Below are positions 18,297-25,531 of a stretch of 32,880 nt of DNA, piece after piece. The notes under the pieces are model-generated. The model was not told the origin of the DNA, searched no databases, and saw only the letters and a program-made list of their open reading frames with translations. The stretch's first letter is position 1, and each line of letters begins with the position of its first letter. Source of the DNA: Planctomycetota bacterium (GTDB lineage: Bacteria > Planctomycetota > UBA1135 > GCA-002686595); assembly GCA_030746555.1 (NCBI GenBank), contig JASLMK010000094.1:1-32880 (forward strand), read 5' to 3'. A program made the translations under genes and the position numbers.

Positions 18297-19831
18297 GGTT
18301 GTCGTTCGTTCTCTCCGCTTGCGCGACGGCCACCGTCGCGCTGTCCCCGCTCCTGATCCCGGCCGCATCCGAGTTGGACGCCCCCGAGGCCGTGATCGCC
18401 AACCACTCTCCCCATGCGCCCGCTCACTCGTCTGTCCACGGGGCGCCGGCGGCGCAGGCCATCGGCCTGACGGAGATCTCCAAGGCGTCCCAGGAGTGCA
18501 TCGACTGCCACCGCAAGGAGAGCCCGGGGCTCTACCAGCAGTGGGGAGACAGCAGGCACTACCGGGGGAACGTCGGTTGCTACGAGTGCCACGCGGCCGA
18601 CCCCGACGATCCCGATGCCCTGCGGCACTACGACCGTTGGATCTCGATCATCGTCAGCCCCAAGGACTGCGCGCGCTGCCACTCCCGCGAGGTCGAGGAG
18701 TTCCTCGGGTCGCACCACTCCAAGGGCGGCCGCATCCTCGGCTCCCTGGACAACGTCCTCGCCGAGGTCGTGGAGGGCAACAATGGTCTCGTGACCGAAG
18801 GCTTCCCTGGCGGCGTCTCCGCCGCCGCGGTCAGCGGTTGCTGGCAGTGCCACGGCTCCGAGGTGAAGGTCCTCGCCGACGGCAAGCTCGACCCGGCCAC
18901 CTGGCCGAACACGGGCATCGGGCGGATCAACCCCGACGGCTCCGAAGGCTCGTGCAGCGCCTGCCACAGCCGCCACCGCTTCTCGGCCGCACAGGCGCGG
19001 CACCCCGACACCTGTGGGAAGTGCCACATGGGTCCGGATCACCCGCAGAAGGAGATCTACGAGGAGTCCAAGCACGGGATCGCGTTCTTCGCGGGCATCG
19101 ACGACATGAACCTCGACGCCAACAAGTGGATCGTGGGCGAGGACTACTTCGTCGCGCCCACCTGCGCGACCTGTCACATGTCCGCGACCAAGGACCAGCC
19201 CGTAACCCACGACATCGGTATGCGGATCTCGTGGAACAACCGGCCGGTCGTCTCGGTCCGTCCCGAGGACTCGGACGCGAAGATGAACCTGCCGGGCAAG
19301 GACGTTCCGTGGCAAACGAGGCGCAAGAGCATGAAGAACGTGTGCCTCAACTGTCACAACACTCAGTGGGTCGACAACTTCTACGTCCAGTACGACGGCC
19401 TCGTCGACCTCTACAACGAGAAGTACGCCAAGCCCGGCCGTGCGCTCTACGAGCTCGCCAAGCCGCTCAAGAACCCGGTTCCCTTCTCGAACAAGGTCGA
19501 TTTCATCTGGTTCGAGCTCTGGCACCACGAGGGCCGGAGGGCGCGCCACGCGGCCTCGATGATGGGCCCGGACTACACCCACTGGCACGGCACCTACGAC
19601 CTCGCCAAGAACTTCTACACCGAGTACATCCCCGAGCTGAACGAGCTCGTCGAGGCGAACAAGCACTCCGACGACGCGGCGAAGGTCGAGGCGGCCGCGG
19701 CGCTGGAGGCCAAGATCGCGGAGGTGCTCGCCACGGACGACCACAAGTGGATCCTCGGGCAGATGGACCCCCAGGAGGCCGCCCGCCGGGCAGCCGCCGC
19801 CAAGGAGTTCCGCTCCCGCTACGACAAGTGA
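18293..19831 (+). CDS. hao: Octahaem cytochrome c of the hydroxylamine oxidoreductase (HAO) family
   Basis: A 512-residue secreted octahaem protein. A signal peptide is followed by eight CxxCH motifs: C69, C96, C126, C183, C221, C241, C291 and C351 begin them. HAO identity is shown by order and by local similarity, from memory, to Nitrosomonas HAO: CSACHSRHRFSAAQARHPDTC, GPDHPQKEIYEESKHG with the active-site D249-H250 pair, and APTCATCHM followed by THDIGMRISW. The fourth haem would be the catalytic one. After the last haem lies MMGPDYTHWHGTYDLAKNFY, the place where true HAO has the tyrosine cross-linked to haem P460; whether Y428 is that residue needs an alignment. There is no C-terminal membrane anchor. 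Preceded by tetrahaem, Fe-S and NrfD genes, it is more likely a reductase of nitrite, NO or hydroxylamine than an ammonia-oxidation enzyme. Confidence 0.9.
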   Translation: MRLSFVLSACATATVALSPLLIPAASELDAPEAVIANHSPHAPAHSSVHGAPAAQAIGLTEISKASQECIDCHRKESPGLYQQWGDSRHYRGNVGCYECHAADPDDPDALRHYDRWISIIVSPKDCARCHSREVEEFLGSHHSKGGRILGSLDNVLAEVVEGNNGLVTEGFPGGVSAAAVSGCWQCHGSEVKVLADGKLDPATWPNTGIGRINPDGSEGSCSACHSRHRFSAAQARHPDTCGKCHMGPDHPQKEIYEESKHGIAFFAGIDDMNLDANKWIVGEDYFVAPTCATCHMSATKDQPVTHDIGMRISWNNRPVVSVRPEDSDAKMNLPGKDVPWQTRRKSMKNVCLNCHNTQWVDNFYVQYDGLVDLYNEKYAKPGRALYELAKPLKNPVPFSNKVDFIWFELWHHEGRRARHAASMMGPDYTHWHGTYDLAKNFYTEYIPELNELVEANKHSDDAAKVEAAAALEAKIAEVLATDDHKWILGQMDPQEAARRAAAAKEFRSRYDK

Positions 19832-19832
19832 C

Positions 19833-19851
19833 CCCGGCCGAGAAGGCCGGG
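19833..19851 (+). repeat. Hairpin just after the octahaem cytochrome gene
   Basis: CCCGGCC (19833-19839) and GGCCGGG (19845-19851) form a perfect 7-bp stem with a GAGAA loop, starting 2 nt after the stop codon. It has no T-run, so it could slow 3' exonucleases and protect the upstream messenger instead of ending transcription. Confidence 0.5.
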
Positions 19852-19870
19852 ATTCCACCGACCCCCTGGA

Positions 19871-19895
19871 GGCCGCCGCGCACGGCGCGGCGGCC
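19871..19895 (+). repeat. Strong 11-bp hairpin between the octahaem cytochrome and the porin
   Basis: GGCCGCCGCGC (19871-19881) and GCGCGGCGGCC (19885-19895) pair perfectly around the loop ACG. It lies 24 nt before the porin start and its AGGAG ribosome binding site (19910-19914). A few A residues, but no T-run, follow. It may be a partial terminator or a processing site that sets different levels of the respiratory genes and the porin. Confidence 0.55.
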
Positions 19896-19919
19896 CCGAA
19901 AACCCCTTCAGGAGACTAG

Positions 19920-21128
19920 ATGAGCTCCCTCATCGCAGCATTCGCCCTACCTCTTTCCCTCTCCACACCCCTGCAGGATCCCGGCGCGAGCGGCACGCTC
20001 AGCGAGGCATTCGAGGCCGGGCGCGCCTACGCCAACCTCCGCTACCGCATCGAGCACGTCGAGGCCGACGGCTTCGCCGAGGACGCCGACGCGGGGACGT
20101 TGCGCGCCGTGTTCGGCTACGAGACCGGCACGTGGAACGGCTTGCGGGGCCTGGCGGAGTTCGAGACCGTCACGCCCATCGGGTTGGAGGACTACAACTC
20201 GACCACGAACGGCGAGGGGGATTACCCCGTCGTCGCCGACCCCGAGGGCGTGGAGGTCAACCAACTGTACGTGGACTACGCCGTGAGCGAGGGCTTCGAC
20301 CTGCGCCTCGGCCGCCAGGAGCTCGCCCTCGACAACCAGCGCTTCATCGGGCCGGTGGCGTGGCGCCAGAACCACCAGAGCTTCGACGCGCTGAGCGTGC
20401 GGGCGTCCGAACTGGGCGGCGTGGATGGCACCTACGCCTACATCGATCAGGTGCACCGCATCTTCGGAGACGACCACGCGGCTGGGGACGAGCACATGTC
20501 CACGCACGTCCTGAACGTCTCACGCGGCTTCGAGGGCGCCGGCAAGGCCACGGCCTACGCCTACCTCCTCGACCTCGACGACAACGTCGCCTTGTCCACC
20601 TCCACCTTCGGCGCGCGCTTCGCAGGTGAGCGGGAGCTCGAGAGCCTGGGTGTGCGCTACACCCTGGAGTACGCGGTGCAGGAGGACGCGGGGGACAACC
20701 CCAACGAGGTCGACGCCGACTACCTGTTGGCGGAGGTCGGCGCGGACTTCGACTCCTTCGCCCTGACCGCCGGCGCCGAGTACCTCTCGGGCTCTGGTGA
20801 GGAGGGCGACCGCTTCACGACCCCGCTGGCGACCCTGCACGCCTTCAACGGCTTCGCGGACGTGTTCCTGAACACGCCCGACGCCGGCCTCGAGGACCAC
20901 TACCTCCGCCTCAGCGGGAAACTCGGGCCCGTGAAGGCGGCCCTCACCTACCACCTGTTCGGCTCCGACACGGGCGGGATCGACTACGGGGATGAGCTCG
21001 ACCTGACCCTGGGCTACAAGGTCAACGAGCAGGTCAGCGCCGGCCTCAAGTTCGCCCGCTTCGAGGCCGACGAGGCCTTCGCCGACGTGACCAAGGGGAT
21101 GATCTGGGTTTCGGTCGGCCTCCTCTGA
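19920..21128 (+). CDS. Outer-membrane porin, alginate-export (AlgE)-like
   Basis: A 402-residue beta-barrel protein with a short signal peptide (cleaved near TPLQ-DPGAS). The region RLGRQELALDNQRFIGPVAWRQNHQSFDAL is the hallmark of the alginate-export/AlgE-like porin family in many environmental bacteria. It is followed by alternating hydrophobic strands rich in Y, F and D, and a C-terminal strand ending in SVGLL. A good AGGAG lies 5 nt before the ATG. Positioned directly after the octahaem cytochrome, it most plausibly lets the anion substrate (for example nitrite) or product cross the outer membrane; alginate export itself is unlikely because no alginate genes are nearby. The porin call is firm and the cargo is inferred. 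Confidence 0.8.
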   Translation: MSSLIAAFALPLSLSTPLQDPGASGTLSEAFEAGRAYANLRYRIEHVEADGFAEDADAGTLRAVFGYETGTWNGLRGLAEFETVTPIGLEDYNSTTNGEGDYPVVADPEGVEVNQLYVDYAVSEGFDLRLGRQELALDNQRFIGPVAWRQNHQSFDALSVRASELGGVDGTYAYIDQVHRIFGDDHAAGDEHMSTHVLNVSRGFEGAGKATAYAYLLDLDDNVALSTSTFGARFAGERELESLGVRYTLEYAVQEDAGDNPNEVDADYLLAEVGADFDSFALTAGAEYLSGSGEEGDRFTTPLATLHAFNGFADVFLNTPDAGLEDHYLRLSGKLGPVKAALTYHLFGSDTGGIDYGDELDLTLGYKVNEQVSAGLKFARFEADEAFADVTKGMIWVSVGLL

Positions 21129-21151
21129 GAGGCAGGCTACCATCGTCGGCC

Positions 21152-22783
21152 ATGCGGCTGGCGATGACTGTTCTTCCGTGGATGGTGGTTCTGGCGGCGC
21201 TCCCCGCGCCGGCGGACTCCTTGGTGGAGCGCCTCGGGCACGAGCCCGGGGCGCGCCTGTTGATCCTCCACGGCGACGACCTGGGCATGTGCCGGGCCGC
21301 CAACGCCGCGGCGCGGGAGGCCTACGGGAACAGCATGATGAACTCGGGCAGCGCCATGGTGCCCTGCCCGTGGTTCGGCGAGCTCGCCGCCTGGTGGGAC
21401 GAGCAGGAGGCGCCGCCGGATCTGGGGCTGCACCTGACCTTGACGAGCGAGTGGCGCCACTACCGCTGGGGCCCGGTCCTGCCGGTCGAGGACGTTCCCT
21501 CACTCGTCGATGCCGACGGCTTCCTGTGGCGTGACGTCTCCGAGGTGACCGCGAACGCCTCGGTCGCGGAGGTGAAGGCGGAGATCCGCGCGCAGATTGC
21601 CCGCGCCCGGCGCTTCGGCCTCGAGCCCACCCACGTCGACAGCCACATGGGCACGCTGTTCGCCCGGCCCGACTACTTCCTCGCCTACGTGGAAGTCGCG
21701 GCCGAGGAGGGCATCGTCCCGTTCATCCCGCGGATCGACGGCGTCTTGCGCGAGCAGCTCGAGGAGCTCGGCATCCTCGGCGCAGCGCGGATCATGATGG
21801 CGGGAATCGAGGCCCGTGGCTTCCCGCTGATCGACACCCTGTACTCCACGGAGGGGCGCACCTACGAGGAGCGCAAGGCGCACCTGCTCGGGATCGTCCG
21901 CGACCTGCGACCGGGGGTGACCCAAGTCATCCTCCATCCCTCGGCGGCGGGCGACGAGCTCTCCCACATCACCAACTCCCACCGGGCTCGCAGCGACGAC
22001 CTGCGGTTGATGTCGGACCCCGACCTCGCCACGGCCATCCGCGAGGAGGGCATCGTGCTCGTGACCTGGCGCGAGATCAGCCGCGTCTGGCGGGCGGACG
22101 CCCCGCTCGTCATGGCCCACCGGGGAGCGCGTGCCCTGGAGGACGAGAACACCCTGGCCGCCTTCGAGCTCGCCGTCGGGCTGGGGGTGGACTTCGTCGA
22201 GTGCGACCCGCGCGTCACCGCGGACGGCGAGTTCGTCCTGATGCACGACGAGACCGTCGACCGCACGACGGACGGGACCGGGCGCGTGGCCGACATGAGC
22301 CTGGAGGCCGTGCGCGGCTTGCGCACCCAGGGCGGGCATCGGGTTCCGACCCTGCGGGAGCTCCTGCACTTCGCCGCGGGACGGCGCCTGGGCGTGTACC
22401 TCGACATCAAGGAGCCCAGCCTCGCGACCGTGCAGGCGCTCTTGGACCTGGTGGACGAGGCGCGCATGGCGCGGCGCGTCGTGTTGGGCGTGTGGCGCGC
22501 GGACCTGGCGCGCTGGGTGAAGGAGCACCGGCCGCGGGTCGCCACGATGGTCTCCTGGCCCCTGCCCGCCGCAAACTTCGAGGTCGCCGCCGAAATGGGG
22601 GCGCGCTGGGTGGGCATCCCCACCGCCCAGGCCACCCGGACCATTCTGGACCTCGCCCACGAGGCCGGCCTGAAGGTCGTCACCCTCCCGCTCAACGACC
22701 GCGACCTCCTCGCCGAGAAGGCCGCGGCCGGTCTGGACGTCTTGCAGACCGACGACCCGCGGCTCGCAGAAGGCCTGCGTTGA
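21152..22783 (+). CDS. Fusion of YdjC/ChbG-type deacetylase and glycerophosphodiester phosphodiesterase
   Basis: A 543-residue two-domain protein with a signal peptide (MVVLAALPAPADS). Residues about 34-310 are a YdjC-type carbohydrate deacetylase: ILHGDDLGMCRAAN with metal-site D42/D43, LGLHLTLTSEW, PTHVDSHMG with H161 and H165, and VILHPS. Residues about 318-543 are a GDPD domain: MAHRGARALEDENT with H323-R324, VECDPRVTADGEFVLMHDETVDRTTDGTG with E350, D352 and H365, YLDIKEP with K420, and VLQTDDP near the end. Both halves keep their catalytic residues. The order is deacetylase, then phosphodiesterase, with almost no linker. It starts 23 nt after the porin gene and may be its cotranscribed partner. 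It would act in the periplasm, perhaps on glycan-glycerophosphate material; the substrate is inferred. Confidence 0.88.
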   Translation: MRLAMTVLPWMVVLAALPAPADSLVERLGHEPGARLLILHGDDLGMCRAANAAAREAYGNSMMNSGSAMVPCPWFGELAAWWDEQEAPPDLGLHLTLTSEWRHYRWGPVLPVEDVPSLVDADGFLWRDVSEVTANASVAEVKAEIRAQIARARRFGLEPTHVDSHMGTLFARPDYFLAYVEVAAEEGIVPFIPRIDGVLREQLEELGILGAARIMMAGIEARGFPLIDTLYSTEGRTYEERKAHLLGIVRDLRPGVTQVILHPSAAGDELSHITNSHRARSDDLRLMSDPDLATAIREEGIVLVTWREISRVWRADAPLVMAHRGARALEDENTLAAFELAVGLGVDFVECDPRVTADGEFVLMHDETVDRTTDGTGRVADMSLEAVRGLRTQGGHRVPTLRELLHFAAGRRLGVYLDIKEPSLATVQALLDLVDEARMARRVVLGVWRADLARWVKEHRPRVATMVSWPLPAANFEVAAEMGARWVGIPTAQATRTILDLAHEAGLKVVTLPLNDRDLLAEKAAAGLDVLQTDDPRLAEGLR

Positions 22784-22811
22784 TCGCCGCCGAGCCGCCG
22801 CGGATCGGGGA

Positions 22812-23960
22812 CTACGGCGCCCAGGTGATCGAGAACCCGTTGGTCAGATTGAAGCCCGAACCGCAGGGGCTGACCGAGGGGTTGCGGTACCACAGCTGGT
22901 AGACCTTGGTCTCTCCAGCGACGGCACCGCCCTCGGCGGCGACGTCCACCGAGGTGCGCGAGTAGCCCGTCGGCGTTGCGAAGGCCACCTCGAGGCGAAC
23001 GACGCCACCACCGATGCAGCGCAGGCCGTCGCCGAAGGGAACGCCGGCGCCGCCACCCAAGGCGTTGTCGCCCTGGAAGTAGAGGCCGGGCTGGCCGGGT
23101 TCGAGGGCCGATCCCTCGAGGATGGCGTCGCCCGCTCCGATGCTCTCGGTGCCCGAGCCGCGCATGGCCGCGCCACCTGGGCTCGTGCCGTTGGCGCACC
23201 CCGCGTGCCCGTCGAAGGTGCTCCCGTCGTTCTGGTTGCCGCAGGGACAGGCCGTGCCGCCTCCGTCGCCGAAGCAGAAGATCGTCCCCAGGGCCCCCTT
23301 CACGACGATGTTGAAGACGAGGTTGGTGACCTGATGGTCCGTGTCGTCCTGGCCGCGCTCGTACTGGATGTTGAGGACTCCCGAGAGCGTCTCGCCGGTG
23401 GTCACCGTGAACTGCCCGAGGAACACCCGCCCGTAGGCGTCGGGATTGGTCTGTGGGGCGTCGGGGGGGACGACGAACCACGCGCCGTTGTCGGTCGTGA
23501 GGTCCCCGCCGTTGTTCCAGGGCGTCCAGTCGATGCCGACGTCCATCAGGGGCAGGCCGGTGTCGGCGGAGTCCGCGCCCAGGCCGACGAAGCTGTCGTA
23601 GGGCAGGTCGGGGAAGGTCGGGAAGAGCGCGGGAAGGATGGCGTCGGCCGTGTCGCCGCCGGCAGCGTGCTGGTAGAAGCCGAGCGGGTCGGTGGTCGAG
23701 AAGAGGAGGTGGGTCGGGCCGCTCGACGGCGAGGAACCGTAGACGGCGTAGACCTCGTCGGCGGGGTGGTTCATCTGTGCGTACAGGCGCACGGTGCTCG
23801 TGTCGCGCCCATTGATGTCGCGGTCTTGGGAGACGATCTCGGAGGTGAGTCCGGTGAAGTCACCAGAGGCCGGAGTCGCCAGGGCGAGGGCGGAGGCCAG
23901 GGCCGAAAGGGGCGCGGCGAGGCGGGCGGGGAGCGGTGACGAGCTCGGGCGTACGGACAT
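22812..23960 (-). CDS. Secreted protein with planctomycete-type cysteine/glycine-rich C-terminal domain
   Basis: A 382-residue exported protein. The leader RLAAPLSALASALALATPASG precedes a beta-rich N-domain (about 34-225), which has repeated descriptive-looking strands such as VYAVYGSSPSSGPTHLLFS and GIDWTPWNNGGDLTTDNGAW. The C-terminal domain (about 228-382) runs from FCFGDGGGTACPCGN through GHAGCANGTSPGGAAM, GLYFQGDNA and FGDGLRC to YRNPSVSPCGSGFNLTNG. This C-terminal module is, to my knowledge, found on many secreted proteins of one group of planctomycetes; its six cysteines suggest disulphide bonds. It is not a PEP-CTERM, having no C-terminal helix and basic tail. Monocistronic on the minus strand, convergent with the fusion gene. 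The function is unknown; cell-surface or extracellular location is likely. Confidence 0.8.
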   Translation of the reverse strand: MSVRPSSSPLPARLAAPLSALASALALATPASGDFTGLTSEIVSQDRDINGRDTSTVRLYAQMNHPADEVYAVYGSSPSSGPTHLLFSTTDPLGFYQHAAGGDTADAILPALFPTFPDLPYDSFVGLGADSADTGLPLMDVGIDWTPWNNGGDLTTDNGAWFVVPPDAPQTNPDAYGRVFLGQFTVTTGETLSGVLNIQYERGQDDTDHQVTNLVFNIVVKGALGTIFCFGDGGGTACPCGNQNDGSTFDGHAGCANGTSPGGAAMRGSGTESIGAGDAILEGSALEPGQPGLYFQGDNALGGGAGVPFGDGLRCIGGGVVRLEVAFATPTGYSRTSVDVAAEGGAVAGETKVYQLWYRNPSVSPCGSGFNLTNGFSITWAP

Positions 23961-24094
23961 AGCGGGTTCCTCTTCTGGAGCCGAGTGGACGGAAGCTGGA
24001 TCGATGTTGATAGCGGGTTCCCAACCGGAGGATACGGGCCTCGTTCCATGACCGGTGAGTGCGGAGGCCGGCGCCGGCCGACCCTCCGCTCGTC

Positions 24095-24769
24095 TCAGGC
24101 TTCCAGGAGGCCCTCGCGGATGGCGAGGCGCGCGAGCTCCGCTGCGGAGTGGCAGTCCAGCTTGCGCTGCAGGTTCTCACGGTGCTTCTTGGCCGTGCCC
24201 AGGCTCATGCCGAGGTCTCGCGCGACTTCCTTGTTGCTATGGCCGAGAGCGAGCAGTTGGAACACCTCCCGCTCGCGCGGCGTCAGGCACGACAGGCGCG
24301 TCGCCGGGGCCGGGCCACCCGCGGCGGAGGAACCCCGCACCTGACCGACGAGGCCGGCGGAGACCTTGGGGGACACGTAGGGGTCGCCGCGGTGGACGGC
24401 GACGATGGCCAGGGCCAGCTCGCTGGGATCGGAGGCCTTGGACAGGTAGCCCTCGGCGCCCGCCTTCAGGGCTTGCTCGACGAAGGCCTGCCCCTCGTGG
24501 TGGGTCAGCATGACGATCCGCGCGCGGGCCCAGCCCTTGCGGATGCCCGCGATCGCGTCGAGCCCGGAGAGCCCGGGCATGGAGATGTCGAGCAGCACCA
24601 CGTCGGGGCGCAGCTCGGCGATCTCCTGCTGGGCGGCCCGCGCGTCGCCGTTGTCGCCGGCGATCTCGAAGCGCGGGTCGTCTGCCAGGAGGTGCCGGAA
24701 GGCGGCCCGGATCATCGACTGGTCGTCGATGAGGTAGACGCGGATGGTCTCGTTTGACGTCATGCTCAT
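24095..24769 (-). CDS. NarL/FixJ-type response regulator
   Basis: A 224-residue two-domain regulator. The receiver domain (about 9-125) has the acidic pair D15-D16, the phosphoacceptor D61 in VVLLDISMPG, T89 in IVMLTH, and K111 in GYLSK. The LuxR-type helix-turn-helix (about 158-222) has LTPREREVFQLLALGHSNKEVARDLGMSLGTAKKHRENL, with the usual conserved E, G and K positions. Start ATG 24769 or 24763; a longer frame up to 24835 would add an unstructured tail. It should bind DNA when phosphorylated. On the same strand, 156 nt upstream, lies the PAS-HisKA protein, and further right a FixL-like hybrid kinase, so either could be its partner. Targets cannot be seen. Confidence 0.9.
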   Translation of the reverse strand: MSMTSNETIRVYLIDDQSMIRAAFRHLLADDPRFEIAGDNGDARAAQQEIAELRPDVVLLDISMPGLSGLDAIAGIRKGWARARIVMLTHHEGQAFVEQALKAGAEGYLSKASDPSELALAIVAVHRGDPYVSPKVSAGLVGQVRGSSAAGGPAPATRLSCLTPREREVFQLLALGHSNKEVARDLGMSLGTAKKHRENLQRKLDCHSAAELARLAIREGLLEA

Positions 24770-24925
24770 GGTGGAGAGGAGGCTGGTCGTTCCGGCGAGG
24801 TGGCGGGGAAGGGGGTTCGCTGGGGGAGAGGTCATGCTGACAGCGCCGCCTGTGGGCCACTCCCCGCAGGTGTGCGTACTCTGAATACTAAGGTATACGT
24901 AGGTCGCTTGATAGGGCAGACCAAG

Positions 24926-25372
24926 TCACTCCGGGGCCGTCCCCACAGCCTCCCGGACGCGGCGCTCGACCTCCTCGAGGCGCTCGGCCAGCTCGCCGAT
25001 GACCGCTCGCTCGTCCTCGCCCAGGGCCTTCCCCACGGCCCGCAGGGCGAGGTGGACCGCCGTGTGGGCGTTGCGGATCTCGTGGGCGAGCTTGCCCGAG
25101 TCGGCGGCGGCGGAGGCGAGCTCCGCCAGGCGCCGCTCGTTCGCCGCCGGGCCGACGGCCAGCCGCCAGGGAGTGCCGTCGAGGGCGGACGAGCGCAACC
25201 CCGGAGCGCACTCGGCCAGGGACGCTCCCGAGGGTGGATCGCCGTGCGCGGCCCGCGCGGCGGCGTTCGCGAACAGGAGGCGGTCCTGCCCGTCGAGGAC
25301 CATCACGGGCAAGGGCAGGGGCTCGAGGACGAGCCGGGGGGTCGACTGCGGGGCAAGATCGTCCGCGACCAT
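24926..25372 (-). CDS. PAS-HisKA protein lacking the kinase ATPase domain
   Basis: A 148-residue protein. Residues about 14-75 look like a degenerate PAS domain (LPVMVLDGQDRLLFANAAARAAHGD). Residues about 78-145 form the dimerisation and phosphoacceptor helices of a histidine kinase: ERRLAELASAAADSGKLAHEIRNAH with the acceptor H97, then the second helix LGEDERAVIGELAERLEEVERRV. The usual proline after HEIRN is alanine. The protein stops 3 residues after the second helix, and no HATPase_c is found in any frame up to the response regulator. It cannot phosphorylate itself; it may be a phosphotransfer partner, a phosphatase, or a subunit pairing with another kinase. ATG 25372 starts at the PAS domain; ATG 25522 is possible but the added part looks non-coding. 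It is divergent from the CBS gene. Confidence 0.7.
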   Translation of the reverse strand: MVADDLAPQSTPRLVLEPLPLPVMVLDGQDRLLFANAAARAAHGDPPSGASLAECAPGLRSSALDGTPWRLAVGPAANERRLAELASAAADSGKLAHEIRNAHTAVHLALRAVGKALGEDERAVIGELAERLEEVERRVREAVGTAPE

Positions 25373-25531
25373 TCCCCGATGATAGGCCTCGAGGTCGGCG
25401 CCGCCCAACCCCCTACGAATTTTGGCTAGTACCTCTACGCTCCACGTCCCGGCGACCCTCGGCCGGGATTGGGCGAAGATGTCCATCGACCCCGCCACCA
25501 CGCCCGAGCCCATCCCGACCACGAGGAGAGC

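Noticed and set aside
18293..19831. Reading the octahaem protein as proof of ammonia oxidation or anammox
   Set aside because: No amo, hydrazine synthase or cytochrome cM552 gene is seen, the C-terminal anchor is missing, and the NrfCD-type partners point to reduction.
18293..19831. Octahaem sulphite reductase (MccA/SirA) or tetrathionate reductase
   Set aside because: All eight haem sites are plain CxxCH, with none of the unusual CX15CH of MccA, and local sequence matches HAO.
17852..19858. A 668-codon minus-strand frame opposite nrfD and the octahaem cytochrome
   Set aside because: The plus-strand haem motifs and NrfD motifs prove the other strand is coding.
19920..21128. True alginate exporter
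   Set aside because: Only the porin family matches; no alginate synthesis gene is in the window.
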